The position numbers and the translations under genes were made by a program. A stretch of 64,000 bases of DNA. Source: Castellaniella sp. Its GTDB lineage: Bacteria > Pseudomonadota > Gammaproteobacteria > Burkholderiales > Burkholderiaceae_B. Position 1 is the first letter of the stretch; every line of letters begins with the position of its first letter. The notes under the pieces were generated by a model, which worked only from the letters and a program-made list of their open reading frames with translations, had not been told where the DNA came from and did no database searches. The DNA lies in NCBI RefSeq assembly GCF_004321985.1, contig NZ_SCQN01000035.1, forward strand, positions 19,327 to 83,326. The letters run 5' to 3'. This document shows, one piece after another, positions 9,907 to 21,275 of this stretch.

Positions 9907-11319
9907 CTACTGCAGTACCTTCCCCGGGTTCATGATGCCCTGGGGATCGAGCACAGACTTGATCTTGTGCATCAGCGCCATTTCAACCGGATCCTTGTAG
10001 CGAGGCAAGGCATCCCGCTTCAGCTGCCCCACCCCATGCTCGGCGCTGATCGAACCACCGACGGCATGCACCCGATCGTGCACCAGCGTGTAGACATTAT
10101 CCTGGAGGGCCAGAAGCTGGCCCTCGGCCCAGTCGGCGCCCCGCGCCACGTTGTAGTGCAGGTTGCCGTCACCCAGATGCCCGAAGATCACATGGCGGAT
10201 CCCCGGAAATGCCGCCTGCAGCGCCGCATTGGTGCTCTCGACGAATTCGGCCATGCGCGAGACCGGAATCGAGACGTCGTGCTTGATGCTTTTGCCAATT
10301 TCCTTTTCGGCCAGCGGGATGCTTTCGCGCAAATGCCACAGGGCATGGCTCTGCGCCACCGATTCGGCAATCACTGCATCCTGGACGCAGCCGGCCTCGA
10401 TGGCCTCACCCACCACGACCTCGAAGCGCTCGCGCGCGTGGGCCTCGGACTCGCTATCGGACAGCTCCAGCAGCGTGAACCAGGGTAATTGGGCCGATGG
10501 GCCTTCGAAGGGGAAACGCTGCTGGGGGAAACACCGCACCACGTCGCGCAGGCAGTCTCCGGCCATGAGTTCAAACCCGGTGAGCGATGCCCCCAGACCG
10601 GCCCGCGCCCGACCCAGCATTTGAATGGCCGCCTCAATCGATTCCAGCGCCAGCAGCGCCGTGCAGCGCGCGACCGGCAAGGGAAAGAGCTTCAGCGTGG
10701 CCGCCGTGATCACCCCCAGCGTGCCCTCGCTGCCAATGAACAGGTCACGCAGGTCGTAGCCCGTGTTGTCCTTTCGCAGGCCCCGCAATCCGTGCCAGAC
10801 ATCGCCTTGGGCAGTCACGACCTCCAGGCCCAGGGCAAGCTCGCGCATGTTGCCGTAACGCAGCACCTGGGTGCCGCCAGCGTTGGTAGCCAGATTACCG
10901 CCAATCGTGCAGCTGCCTTCGGCCGCCAGGCTGAGCGGAAACAGGCGGCCCGCCTCGCGTGCGGCCTGTTGCACCGATTGCAGGATGCAACCCGCCTCGA
11001 CTTCCATAGTGTCGTTGTCGGTGTCGATGCCCCGTATACGGTTGAGTCGCTGCAGGGACAGGATGACGGCAGCACCTGAATCATCCGGCGTGGCACCCCC
11101 GCACAACCCCGTGTTGCCCCCCTGGGGGATCAGCGGAATGCCGTGATCCGCGCAAAACCGCACGACCTCGGACACCTGGCCCACGTCGGCCGGTCGCACG
11201 ACGGCCAGGGCCTGGCCGCGATACCGTTCGCGCCAGTCCACGACGAAGGGCTGCGCATCGGCGTCTGTGAGGACGTGCGATGGTCCCAGCATTGCGCGTA
11301 AAGCTTCCAGAGTATCCAT
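9907..11319 (-). CDS. FAD-linked 2-hydroxyacid dehydrogenase (D-lactate/D-2-hydroxyglutarate type)
   Basis: Flavoprotein of the vanillyl-alcohol-oxidase superfamily that oxidises D-2-hydroxyacids. The PCMH FAD-binding domain shows LIPQGGNTGLCGGATPD and GSCTIGGNLATNAGG. The C-terminal domain has FGHLGDGNLHYN and the flavin/metal-site SAEHGVGQLKRD. I chose the ATG at 11319 (MDTLEALRAML) because AAGG lies 8 bases upstream; the frame also has an ATG 6 codons earlier (11337) without a ribosome-binding site. The exact substrate (lactate, 2-hydroxyglutarate or glycolate) is not resolved. It faces the phosphomannomutase gene divergently. Confidence 0.88.
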   Translation of the reverse strand: MDTLEALRAMLGPSHVLTDADAQPFVVDWRERYRGQALAVVRPADVGQVSEVVRFCADHGIPLIPQGGNTGLCGGATPDDSGAAVILSLQRLNRIRGIDTDNDTMEVEAGCILQSVQQAAREAGRLFPLSLAAEGSCTIGGNLATNAGGTQVLRYGNMRELALGLEVVTAQGDVWHGLRGLRKDNTGYDLRDLFIGSEGTLGVITAATLKLFPLPVARCTALLALESIEAAIQMLGRARAGLGASLTGFELMAGDCLRDVVRCFPQQRFPFEGPSAQLPWFTLLELSDSESEAHARERFEVVVGEAIEAGCVQDAVIAESVAQSHALWHLRESIPLAEKEIGKSIKHDVSIPVSRMAEFVESTNAALQAAFPGIRHVIFGHLGDGNLHYNVARGADWAEGQLLALQDNVYTLVHDRVHAVGGSISAEHGVGQLKRDALPRYKDPVEMALMHKIKSVLDPQGIMNPGKVLQ

Positions 11320-11402
11320 GGTCACTGCCTTCTGCATCCGGTCAACGAGTCGTGATCCCTGATTGTAATCGGCGATAATGAGGTCTCACTCTGGAGCCTG
11401 CA

Positions 11403-12794
11403 TTGACCGATTCAACTATCCTTCCTGCCGCCGTCTTCAAGGCCTATGACATCCGCGGAACCGTCCCCACGCAGTTGAACGAATCCTTCGCACGCCGCCT
11501 GGGCCTGGCGCTGGCCGCACAGGCGCGTCGGGAAGGCGTCCGCAGCATGGTCGTGGGGCACGATGGCCGGCTGAGCAGCCCGGCGCTGTCCGACGCCCTA
11601 CAGGCCGGCCTACAGGCGGGCGGCATCGACACAGTGGACCTGGGCCTGGTCCACACGCCGCTGGTGTATTTCGCGACCCACCTGGACGGCAGCGGATCAG
11701 GGGTGGCGATCACGGGCAGCCACAACCCGCCGAACTACAACGGCTTCAAGCTCATGATCGCAGGCCGCACACTGCACGGCGAGGACATCCAGACTCTACG
11801 CACTGCCATGGCCGACATTCAGGCACCGCAAGGCGTCGCCGCAGGCCAGGGCAGCCACCAGGACCTGATCGATACCTATGTCCGCCACATCACCGACCAT
11901 ATCCGCCTGGCCCGCCCGATGAAGATCGCAATCGATTGCGGCAACGGCGTGGGGGCTGTGGTCGCCGGCCGGCTGTTCCGCGCACTGGGCTGCACGGTGG
12001 ACGAACTCTATGCCACGGTGGACGGTACTTTTCCGAATCACCACCCCGACCCCGCCGATCCGGCCAACCTGCAGGATCTGATCACCCACCTGCGGCACAC
12101 GGACTGCGAGCTGGGCCTGGCCTTCGACGGAGATGCCGACCGGCTGGGTGTGGTCACCCGCAGCGGCCAGATCATCTGGCCGGATCGCCAGCTCATCCTG
12201 TTCGCGCGCGACGTCCTGCAGCGCGTCCCGGGCGCGCCCATCATTTTCGACGTGAAGTGCAGCCGTCACCTGGCCCAGGCGATCCGCGACGCGGGCGGCG
12301 TGCCCACCATGTCGCAGACGGGACACTCGCTCATCAAGGCCAGGCTGGCCGAAACAGGGGCGCCGCTGGCCGGCGAAATGAGCGGCCACATCTTCTTCAA
12401 CGAACGCTGGTACGGTTTCGACGACGGCCTGTATGCCGGGGCGCGCCTGCTGGAAATCCTATCCCGCAGCACCGACCCGAGCGCATTGCTGGAAAGCCTG
12501 CCGCAGGGGCTGTCCACCCCCGAACTGAAGCTCCCCATGGCGGAAGGCGAACCTCACCGCTTCATTGCCCGCCTGCAGACACAAGGAAAATTCCCACGCG
12601 CAACCGAGCGCATCACCATTGACGGAATCCGCGCGGAATACGCGGACGGGTTCGGATTGGCGCGCGCCTCGAACACAACCCCGGTTGTCGTGTTGCGCTT
12701 CGAGGGCGACACCCCGGACGCACTGAAGCGGATCGAAGACGAATTCCGCGGCGCAATCGGAGCGCTATTGCCCGGTCGGGCGCTGCCGTTCTGA
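11403..12794 (+). CDS. algC: Phosphomannomutase/phosphoglucomutase (AlgC family)
   Basis: Interconverts hexose 6- and 1-phosphates (mannose, glucose), supplying nucleotide sugars for LPS and exopolysaccharide. It has 463 residues, the same length as AlgC. The N-terminus has AYDIRG; the phosphoserine loop is TGSHNPPNYNGFK, the metal loop DGDADRLG, and the sugar-binding loop GEMSGHIFF. The start is a TTG at 11403 with GGAG 6 bases upstream; a GATAAT -10-like element lies at 11374-11379 with no good -35. The last 30 bp overlap the convergent glycosyltransferase gene. It opens the surface-glycan locus. Confidence 0.93.
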   Translation: MTDSTILPAAVFKAYDIRGTVPTQLNESFARRLGLALAAQARREGVRSMVVGHDGRLSSPALSDALQAGLQAGGIDTVDLGLVHTPLVYFATHLDGSGSGVAITGSHNPPNYNGFKLMIAGRTLHGEDIQTLRTAMADIQAPQGVAAGQGSHQDLIDTYVRHITDHIRLARPMKIAIDCGNGVGAVVAGRLFRALGCTVDELYATVDGTFPNHHPDPADPANLQDLITHLRHTDCELGLAFDGDADRLGVVTRSGQIIWPDRQLILFARDVLQRVPGAPIIFDVKCSRHLAQAIRDAGGVPTMSQTGHSLIKARLAETGAPLAGEMSGHIFFNERWYGFDDGLYAGARLLEILSRSTDPSALLESLPQGLSTPELKLPMAEGEPHRFIARLQTQGKFPRATERITIDGIRAEYADGFGLARASNTTPVVVLRFEGDTPDALKRIEDEFRGAIGALLPGRALPF

Positions 12795-15212
12795 GCCGAT
12801 CAGTTCCGCATACAGATCCAGATGTGCCTGAACGACCCCGGCCAGCCCGAAATCCCGTTCGGCCAGTGCTCGCCCGGCGGCGCCCATGCGCTCGCGCAAC
12901 GATGCATCGTCCGCAAGCCGCAGGACGGCATCGGCCAAGGCACGAGCATCGCGCGGAGGGACCAGCAAGCCGCTCACGCCCGGTTCCACCGCGTCCCGGC
13001 ACCCCGGCACATCGGTGGTCACGACGGGGCGGCCGCAGGCGGCCGCCTCGATCAGGGACTTGGGCAGGCCCTCGCGATAGGACGGCAGCACCACGATATG
13101 CGATTGCGCATACAGCGCCGCGACATCCGTGCACTCACCTACATATTCCAGCAACCCGGCTGACTCCCAGCCCCGCACCAGCGCGAGATCGACAGAAGCG
13201 GGATTGCCCGGATCAGGGCTTCCGGCCAGGCGCCAACGCAGCGTTGCACCACGATCGCGGGCCATACGCGCCGCCGCTGCAAATTCCTCAACACCCTTGT
13301 CCCGCAACAGACGCGAAGCCATGCAGATGGAGACCGGCTCTTCGGGCCAGGGCTGTGGCGCGAACCGATCCAGGTCGACCCCCGAGCCGCGCAGCATCAC
13401 GACCTGATCGGGACGTACGGCGCCAGCAGCCACCAGCACGTCCCGGTCCGCAGCATTCTGGAAGATGACGCGGCTGTCGCGCCCGGTCAGGGCGAAGCGA
13501 TACAGCATGAGCGCCACACGCCGCAACAGGCCCCGGGCGCCCGTTGTCTGCATGAACACATAGCCCAGGCCGGAGATCGCCGCAACGAATGCGGGCACCC
13601 CGGCCAACCGGCAAGCGATCCCCCCATACAGGACAGGTTTGATAGTGACGGCATGCACCAGTGCCGGACGAAGCACACGCAGCAGCCGCCAGATGGCCCA
13701 CAGGCTCTTCGTCTCGGTCCAGGGATTCGTACCGCTGCGCGATAGTGGCACGATGTGGTGGGTCAACCCATGGGCGCGGATTTCCGCGACCGAAGGGCCG
13801 TCCATGGTCGCCACATGCACGTCATAGCCGGCCTCGCGCGCAGCCAGCGCCAGCGGCAGCCGATGCGACAGGAAAAAGGCGGGATTATTGACCACGAACA
13901 GCAACCGCGAAGCGGAAGCGCCGGACGGCCCGGATCCGGCGGTTTCGGCCGACGCTGCCCGGCCCCGCATCGGCTGTGGGGCTCCCAGCCGGCGCCGGGT
14001 CGGATAGTCCGCTGCCAGGCGCCGCCAGACAACCTCGTAGCGATCCACCATGGACTGCAGGCTGTAGCGCCGTGCCACCGAAGCACGCGCCGCTTCGGAC
14101 AAGGACGCCCACTCGGGGCCCTTCGCAGCTGCAATGGCTTGCTCGATGGCCCCCGCCAGGGCTGCGGCATCCTGGACAGGCGCCACCCAGCCGTGACCGG
14201 CGACGATATCGGCGGCATCCCCCGCATCGGTAACGGCGCATGCCACGCCCGAAGCCATGGCCTCGGACACCACATTCGGGAAGCCTTCCGCCTTGCTCGA
14301 GAGCACATGCACATCCAGCGCCCGCATCAGGGACGGCACGTCGTCACGCCGGCCGAGAAAGATCAGGTGATCCAGCAGCCCGTAGTGACGGGCCAGTTCG
14401 ATGAGCGACGCATTGTCGCGGGACATTCCCAGGCCGATCAGCACACACCGAAGGGCCGGATAGCGCCGGACCACCAATCCCACCGCCGCGAGCAGATTGG
14501 CGTGATCCTTCTGTGGGTTCCAGCGGGCCACACTGCCCAGCAGCACGGTGTCGTGCGCAACCCCCCACTGGCTACGCCAGCGGGCACCGTCATCCGCATC
14601 AGGATGCCAGACCGACAGATCATAGCCATTGGGCACCACCAGCATGCGATCTGCACGGTAGCCCCAGCCCTGATGCACCTCGGCCGCCCGGCGTGCGCAC
14701 GCCACGATGACGCCCGGCAGCCAGCCCGAGAGACGGGCACAGATCCACGCCGTGATGCGCGAAGAACGGCTGCTTTCGGCCAGACTCACCCCCGAATTGC
14801 GAATCCCCCAGGCCACGGCCCGAATGCCGGCAAGACGGGCGACCAGCCCCCCGAGCAGATCGGCGTGATACATCCACGTCTGCACCACATCAGGCTGCCG
14901 CTCGCGCAGAATCCAGAACAATCGCCACAGACCGCGCAGCACCCCCCACACACCCTGCATGTCCAGGGTCAGCACTTCCACGCCTTCCTGTCGCAGCGTC
15001 GGCCCCATCACCCCCTCGCCGCCCATCGAGATCACGGTGTGCCGCACGGAAGTCCCGGGCGCCGTCACCAGCCTGTGCAGCACCGTTTCCGCCCCGCCAT
15101 GCAGCAGGCCGGAGATGACGTGGACCACATACAGCGAAGAACCATCCGGGGTGGCCTCCTCGTGTTGGCATTCCGGGTCCGAAAGGTCGCCTTGAATGCG
15201 GTCTGCGGTCAT
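12765..15212 (-). CDS. Fusion of two GT4 glycosyltransferases in one polypeptide
   Basis: An 815-residue protein with two complete GT-B/GT4 modules. The first (about residues 25-400) begins VVHVISGLLHGGAETVLHRL and carries the donor-site motif SSKAEGFPNVVSEAMASG. The second (about 437-805) begins LLFVVNNPAFFLSHRLPLA and carries PSYREGLPKSLIEAAACG. An Ala/Gly/Ser/Pro-rich linker of some 35 residues joins them; there is no internal stop or frameshift. The N-terminal half resembles PelF/WcoF-type transferases and the C-terminal half WbpX/PglA-type ones (inference). An AAGGA ribosome-binding site precedes the ATG, which overlaps the upstream glycosyltransferase by 4 bp. The 3' end overlaps algC by 30 bp. 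Confidence 0.9.
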   Translation of the reverse strand: MTADRIQGDLSDPECQHEEATPDGSSLYVVHVISGLLHGGAETVLHRLVTAPGTSVRHTVISMGGEGVMGPTLRQEGVEVLTLDMQGVWGVLRGLWRLFWILRERQPDVVQTWMYHADLLGGLVARLAGIRAVAWGIRNSGVSLAESSRSSRITAWICARLSGWLPGVIVACARRAAEVHQGWGYRADRMLVVPNGYDLSVWHPDADDGARWRSQWGVAHDTVLLGSVARWNPQKDHANLLAAVGLVVRRYPALRCVLIGLGMSRDNASLIELARHYGLLDHLIFLGRRDDVPSLMRALDVHVLSSKAEGFPNVVSEAMASGVACAVTDAGDAADIVAGHGWVAPVQDAAALAGAIEQAIAAAKGPEWASLSEAARASVARRYSLQSMVDRYEVVWRRLAADYPTRRRLGAPQPMRGRAASAETAGSGPSGASASRLLFVVNNPAFFLSHRLPLALAAREAGYDVHVATMDGPSVAEIRAHGLTHHIVPLSRSGTNPWTETKSLWAIWRLLRVLRPALVHAVTIKPVLYGGIACRLAGVPAFVAAISGLGYVFMQTTGARGLLRRVALMLYRFALTGRDSRVIFQNAADRDVLVAAGAVRPDQVVMLRGSGVDLDRFAPQPWPEEPVSICMASRLLRDKGVEEFAAAARMARDRGATLRWRLAGSPDPGNPASVDLALVRGWESAGLLEYVGECTDVAALYAQSHIVVLPSYREGLPKSLIEAAACGRPVVTTDVPGCRDAVEPGVSGLLVPPRDARALADAVLRLADDASLRERMGAAGRALAERDFGLAGVVQAHLDLYAELIGSERQRPTGQ

Positions 15213-16375
15213 GATGTCCTTTGTGTGCGTTCGGGTCCGCCGGCAGCGGACTCCCGCATTGTATCGGCCGGGCCGCCCGTTTCGCCGCTCCAGGCCGCAT
15301 CCCAGGCTTCCAGGATGGCAGTCTGCCCATACCGGGTGCGCACCGAAGCGGCAGCAGCCAACCCGCTGGCAAGCCGTGCCTGAGGCGTTGCCTGCATGAG
15401 CGCGCTCAGCGCGCGGGCCATGGCGGGATCGTCGTCCAGGGGAACCAGCGCCGCATCTTGGCCTCCACGCGTCAATTCGGCCGGACCGCTAGGACAGTCC
15501 GTACTCACGCACGGCAGTCCCAGCGCCATGGCTTCCAGAAGGGCATTCGGGAACCCTTCTACCCTGGAGCTGAGCACAAACCCATGCGCAGCGACGAGGT
15601 TCTCCCACGGCCTGTGGCTGAACCCCGGCAGATGGATGCGGTCTTCCAGCCCCAACGCTCCGACCCGCTGGCGGTACGGCTCGCGCTGCGGACCGTCCCC
15701 CCAGATCCACAGATCCCAGTCAGGGAACTGTTCGGCAAGACCCGCGAAGACCTCAATCAGGCGATCGAACTGCTTGGCCGGATCAAAGCGCCCCAGCGCG
15801 GCCAGGACGAAGCGCCCAGTCTGGGGCTCGGCGGTGCGCACCGCCGGCAAGCCGTCCGGCAACGGATTCGGAATCACGGCGATACGCCGAACCCCAGGGG
15901 CCACCTGCTGCAAATGCGGCACACTCTGCTGCGTTTGAACCACCACACAACGGGCCCAGGGATAGGTCAGGCGACGCAGCCAGCGCAGCGGGCGCTCCAG
16001 GAGAATCGCGCCATGGGCCGGGTCGGTCCGTTCGGAGACCACGACCGGCAACCCCGTTCCGAACAACGCGAGCAACGCAGTGACATTGACATTGGTGAGA
16101 AACGACACTACCCGGTCCGGGCGCAGTTCGCCGGCCAAGGCGCGCAAGGCGAGCAGCTTGCTCACCGGCCGCAACCAGGCTGGGCCCCGTACCCGGTCCG
16201 CCAGCCAGAGCAGCCGGACGCCAGGGTCCAGTTGCTGGTCGCAGCGCCCGCGCCCGGAATAGCAACTCACCAGAGTCACCTCGTCGCCACGCCGCGTCCA
16301 GGCGCTGGCCAGCGTCGCCGCCACGCGCTCAGCGCCGCCGCCGTGCATGGAACTGACCAGAAACAGGATGCGCAT
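15209..16375 (-). CDS. GT4 glycosyltransferase
   Basis: A 388-residue cytoplasmic GT-B transferase. The N-terminus ILFLVSSMHGGGAERVAATL is the glycine-rich acceptor-side loop of GT4 enzymes; the donor side has SRVEGFPNALLEAMALGLP with the E-x7-E pattern. It resembles GalNAc-alpha-GalNAc-type (PglH/PglJ-like) transferases, which would suit a GalNAc/GalNAcA glycan, but sugar and linkage cannot be read off. It overlaps the tandem-GT gene by 4 bp and follows the next upstream transferase after 1 bp, so the three are one operon. Confidence 0.9.
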   Translation of the reverse strand: MRILFLVSSMHGGGAERVAATLASAWTRRGDEVTLVSCYSGRGRCDQQLDPGVRLLWLADRVRGPAWLRPVSKLLALRALAGELRPDRVVSFLTNVNVTALLALFGTGLPVVVSERTDPAHGAILLERPLRWLRRLTYPWARCVVVQTQQSVPHLQQVAPGVRRIAVIPNPLPDGLPAVRTAEPQTGRFVLAALGRFDPAKQFDRLIEVFAGLAEQFPDWDLWIWGDGPQREPYRQRVGALGLEDRIHLPGFSHRPWENLVAAHGFVLSSRVEGFPNALLEAMALGLPCVSTDCPSGPAELTRGGQDAALVPLDDDPAMARALSALMQATPQARLASGLAAAASVRTRYGQTAILEAWDAAWSGETGGPADTMRESAAGGPERTQRTS

Positions 16376-16376
16376 C

Positions 16377-17507
16377 TCAATTCACCCGGTTACCGCGAAA
16401 GACCTGGTCCCATAGCGCCATGACCCGCGCCGTACTGAAACGATCCCGCACGTCCACAGCCCGGCCCGCATAGCGGGCGCGCAGGGCTGGATCCACCATC
16501 AACTCGGACAGGCGGGCCGCCAGCGCGTCGGGATCTTGAACGGGCCGCACCAGTATTCCGTCGATGCCGCTGCGGATGATCTCGCGCGGCCCCGTCTCAC
16601 AATCGAAGGCCACGCAGGGCAGGCCGCTGGCCATGGCCTCCAGCAGCGTGTTGGACAGACCCTCGGCGACAGAACTGAGCACATAGAGGTCCGACGCCTG
16701 GTACCAGGCTCCCACATTGCCGACTCGCCCCGGCAGGCTGACGCGCCCCTGCAGCCCGAGTTCCTCGCACAAGGCCTCGAGCGCCGCTCGCTCGCCGCCT
16801 TCGCCCAGAATGGTCAGATCCCAATTCGGAAAGAACGCTGCCAGCGATGCAAAGGCCCGCACCAGGCAGGCAAAGCCTTTCACGCCGTGCAGGCGGCCCA
16901 CGGCCAGCAGGCGCAGCCTCCCTGGGACTCTGTCGGCCGGCACAACGGGATCACCGTCTTCGAGTGGCCAATGCACGGCATTCGGGATGACCTGGGCCTG
17001 CACGCCCGGCACGTTGAGGTCCAGCCACTGTGCCGTACCGTGCGTGAGTGCGATCACCGCATCGGCACGGGGGTAGGCCCAGCGCCGCAGGCGCTGCCAC
17101 AGCGGTGGAAGCGTCTGGATCGGAGGATGGGTGTGCTCGGTGACAATGACGCGGCACCGTCCTCGGGCGGCGACTACGGCCAGGATGGAGCTGCGCGTCA
17201 TCATCCCCAGCACCACCGTCGGGCGGTGCTTGCGCACCAGCCGGCGTAGCGCCAGTATCCGGCGAAGGTTGCCCCACAGCGCACGCAACCCGCCGCCCGT
17301 GTCTTCCGCCAGGCGCAACGCGTACCGCGCAACGCCATCGGGCAGGCGATAGGCATCGCCCGATGCATCGGTCTGAGTCACCACGGAAACCTGGCAGCCG
17401 CGCGCCTGCCAGTAACCAGCCATATCCACAGCCACCCTTTCGGCGCCGCCGCCCTGCAGGGAATGAATCACGATCATCAGATGCGACCGATCCCGGGTCT
17501 TGTCCAC
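16377..17507 (-). CDS. GT4 glycosyltransferase
   Basis: A 376-residue GT-B transferase clearly related to its neighbour. The N-terminus is MIVIHSLQGGGAERVAVDMA and the donor site is SSVAEGLSNTLLEAMASGLP. It lies 6 bp after the flippase gene and 1 bp before the next transferase. The similar N-terminal loops of the two genes suggest an old tandem duplication (inference). The transferred sugar is unknown. Confidence 0.9.
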   Translation of the reverse strand: MDKTRDRSHLMIVIHSLQGGGAERVAVDMAGYWQARGCQVSVVTQTDASGDAYRLPDGVARYALRLAEDTGGGLRALWGNLRRILALRRLVRKHRPTVVLGMMTRSSILAVVAARGRCRVIVTEHTHPPIQTLPPLWQRLRRWAYPRADAVIALTHGTAQWLDLNVPGVQAQVIPNAVHWPLEDGDPVVPADRVPGRLRLLAVGRLHGVKGFACLVRAFASLAAFFPNWDLTILGEGGERAALEALCEELGLQGRVSLPGRVGNVGAWYQASDLYVLSSVAEGLSNTLLEAMASGLPCVAFDCETGPREIIRSGIDGILVRPVQDPDALAARLSELMVDPALRARYAGRAVDVRDRFSTARVMALWDQVFRGNRVN

Positions 17508-17513
17508 TTTTTC

Positions 17514-18869
17514 CTACTCCGTCCGGCTCGCTGCACCGGGGCGCCGCTTCAGGGCCAGCCCCAGATAACACCCATACGACATGGCATACATGATACTGGT
17601 GGCCAACATGATGCCGGCGACACCCATGGACGGCGCCAGCACCGTGTTCATCCATGCCTTGATGAGAAAATTCACGACCGCGATGGTCGCCATCCAGCCG
17701 TAGCGATTCTGGCTGGCCAGCAGTTGCACCAGAATCAGCACACCGAAATAGAACGGGACCTGCAGCAACCCCCAGCGCAGGACATGGGCTACGAGCGCCG
17801 TATCCTGCGCCGTGAAGGCGCCACGTTCAAAGAGCACCGACACACCCCATGGCGCCAGCCACCATCCCAACGCCACGACCGCGGCGCCGATCAGCAACAT
17901 GACGACCGACCATTTCAGCGCCATCGTCCTGGCATAAGCGGCGTCCCCGCGCGCCTGAACGTCCGAAAGGACCGGCAAGGCCGCGCGCCCGACCGAAGCT
18001 GCTCCAAGGCCAATCAGCAACGACAAAAGCCGCGCCGTATAGCCCAGGGTGGCATTGGCATTGTGGCCCAGCCGGGCGGCCGTGTACTGATCGATCGGTC
18101 CCACGAAGCTCATCGCCAGTTGGCCCACCAGCATGATGCCGGCCGCTGCTGCCAGGCTCGACCATTGGGGCGCCTGACGACGCAGGCGGGGCCGTATGGG
18201 CATCGCGTCCGCTCGTCCGGCCAGCCACTGCACCAGCAGAGCCTGCAGCGCGTACCCGAGCAACGTGCCCCACAGAAGTGGCAGCACGCCCGCACCCGGC
18301 GAGGCGAACAGCACCCACACCATGATCATCAGGGCCGGCACGCTATCGAGCAGTGTATTGATGTGCCGCTCGTGCGCCCGCAGGCGGGCCGCGCTCAGGC
18401 CCGTCCAGACCGTGAAGAGCGCGGCGGGGGCAAAGGCGAGGATCAGCACCAGACTCATGTCGTGCACGTCCGGGGAAAGCCCCTGACCTGCCACCTGCAG
18501 CACGACTGGCCAGCCAATCGCCAGCAGCAACGCAATCACAATCCCCAGGAGCCAGGACCAACCCTGCAGTTCACCCAGGAACCGTCCATGCAGTTGGCGA
18601 TCGCCATGGCGGCTACGCACCAGCACCGGGATCAGCACGACCGAACACGAGCCCACCAGCGTCAACGGCAGCCAGTTGGCCAGCGTCAGCGTGAACTGGT
18701 AGGCGTCGACCACGTCACTGACGCCGTAGCGGTAGGCGACCGCCATCTCCTTGAATGCGCCAACCGCCTTGCCCATGAGCAGGAAGAACGCCACACGGGC
18801 CGCTCCTTGGGCAATCCGCATGTGATCGGCCGGCAGCCTGCCGTACCAGCCCTTCAGGCGCGCGAACAC
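17514..18869 (-). CDS. MurJ/MviN-superfamily lipid-linked oligosaccharide flippase
   Basis: A 451-residue membrane protein with about 12 hydrophobic segments. The first helix-loop (GKAVGAFKEMAVAYRYGVSD) has the arrangement of the MurJ/MviN family, and the protein also resembles Wzx-type exporters. At 451 residues it is shorter than housekeeping MurJ (about 510). Its place among glycosyltransferases and nucleotide-sugar genes argues for flipping an undecaprenyl-linked glycan rather than lipid II. It is downstream of wbpP by 39 bp. Confidence 0.82.
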   Translation of the reverse strand: MFARLKGWYGRLPADHMRIAQGAARVAFFLLMGKAVGAFKEMAVAYRYGVSDVVDAYQFTLTLANWLPLTLVGSCSVVLIPVLVRSRHGDRQLHGRFLGELQGWSWLLGIVIALLLAIGWPVVLQVAGQGLSPDVHDMSLVLILAFAPAALFTVWTGLSAARLRAHERHINTLLDSVPALMIMVWVLFASPGAGVLPLLWGTLLGYALQALLVQWLAGRADAMPIRPRLRRQAPQWSSLAAAAGIMLVGQLAMSFVGPIDQYTAARLGHNANATLGYTARLLSLLIGLGAASVGRAALPVLSDVQARGDAAYARTMALKWSVVMLLIGAAVVALGWWLAPWGVSVLFERGAFTAQDTALVAHVLRWGLLQVPFYFGVLILVQLLASQNRYGWMATIAVVNFLIKAWMNTVLAPSMGVAGIMLATSIMYAMSYGCYLGLALKRRPGAASRTE

Positions 18870-18908
18870 GGGGCACTCCCAGTCATGACGGTGACCGCGC
18901 CCCGTACT

Positions 18909-19934
18909 TCATCGCAGAAACTGCGTGTACCAGGGCATGGCAACTTCCAGCCCCTGCAGGATGTCATAGAGCGGCTCATAGCCCAGCAGATGCCGGGCCT
19001 TGGAGACATCGGCCTGAGAATGGCGCACATCGCCCGCCCGAAAATCACCGTGGCGCGGCTCGTGCGTGTAACCAATGCCGTTGTGCCCCAGAACGTCACG
19101 CAGATGACCGAACAGCTGATTTAGCGAAGTGCGTGCATTGAAGGCGACGTTATAGACCTGGTTCACGCCCTCTGGCCCCGCCTGAGACGCCAGCAGATTG
19201 GCCTGAACCACGTTTTCGATGAACGTAAAGTCCCGGCTGGTCTCGCCGTCGCCATTGATGATGACTTCCTGGTCGCGAATCATGGACGAGACCCATTTCG
19301 GAATCACGGCCGCGTAGGCACCATCCGGATCCTGCCGTTTGCCGAAGACGTTGAAGTAGCGTAGCCCGATGGTCTGGAACCCATACGCGCGCGCAAATAC
19401 GTCGGCATAGAGTTCATTGACGTATTTGGTGATCGCGTAGGGCGACAAAGGTTTGCCAATCTGGTCCTCGACCTTGGGCAAACCGGGATGATCTCCATAT
19501 GTGGAACTGGACGCCGCATACACGAAGGACTGCACCTTCGCGTCGCGCGCCGCCACCAGCATGTTGAGCTGTCCGCCGACATTCACGGCGTTGGTGGTGA
19601 TCGGGTCATTCAGCGAGCGCGGTACGGAGCCCAGCGCGGCCTCGTGCAGCACATGCTGCACGCCCTCCACCGCCCGCCGGCAGGTATCCAGGTCACGGAT
19701 ATCGCCCTCGATGAAACGAAATCGCGCCCATTGCTGCGGCGTGACCAGGGACTGAACCTCGTCCAGATTGTGCTGGTAGCCGGTTGAAAAATTGTCCAAC
19801 CCCACCACCGTCTGGTCCAGGGACAGCAGGGTTTCCAGCAGATTCGAACCGATGAAACCGGCACAGCCCGTCACCAGCCAAGTGCGCGGCTTGGCCTGGA
19901 GCTCCGCGCGAACCGCGTCATAACGTGTCGTCAT
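18909..19934 (-). CDS. wbpP: UDP-N-acetylglucosamine C4-epimerase (WbpP/TviC type)
   Basis: Short-chain dehydrogenase-fold epimerase that interconverts UDP-GlcNAc/UDP-GalNAc or the corresponding uronic acids. The N-terminus [12 protein letters not shown] and the Rossmann motif [13 protein letters not shown] closely follow WbpP as I know it from Pseudomonas. The catalytic [16 protein letters not shown] and [15 protein letters not shown] (YxxxK) are intact. Start chosen at 19934, which matches the family N-terminus; an in-frame ATG lies 4 codons upstream. It sits 8 bp after wbpO, the same pairing as tviB-tviC/wbpO-wbpP, indicating UDP-GalNAcA synthesis. Confidence 0.93.
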   Translation of the reverse strand: MTTRYDAVRAELQAKPRTWLVTGCAGFIGSNLLETLLSLDQTVVGLDNFSTGYQHNLDEVQSLVTPQQWARFRFIEGDIRDLDTCRRAVEGVQHVLHEAALGSVPRSLNDPITTNAVNVGGQLNMLVAARDAKVQSFVYAASSSTYGDHPGLPKVEDQIGKPLSPYAITKYVNELYADVFARAYGFQTIGLRYFNVFGKRQDPDGAYAAVIPKWVSSMIRDQEVIINGDGETSRDFTFIENVVQANLLASQAGPEGVNQVYNVAFNARTSLNQLFGHLRDVLGHNGIGYTHEPRHGDFRAGDVRHSQADVSKARHLLGYEPLYDILQGLEVAMPWYTQFLR

Positions 19935-19942
19935 CCCCAGCC

Positions 19943-21217
<1,275 letters not shown>

Positions 21218-21275
21218 TTTGATTCTCCCCGGCTCATGCGCCGTGTTGTGCAGAATGAATAGTAACGATGCCGCC

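Noticed and set aside
13755..15383. 542-codon plus-strand frame opposite the tandem glycosyltransferase
   Set aside because: Rich in Arg, His, Gln and Pro with no motifs; it is the antisense shadow of a gene with clear GT4 signatures.
17463..19124. 553-codon plus-strand frame over the flippase region
   Set aside because: His/Gln/Arg-rich antisense shadow without a ribosome-binding site or domain.
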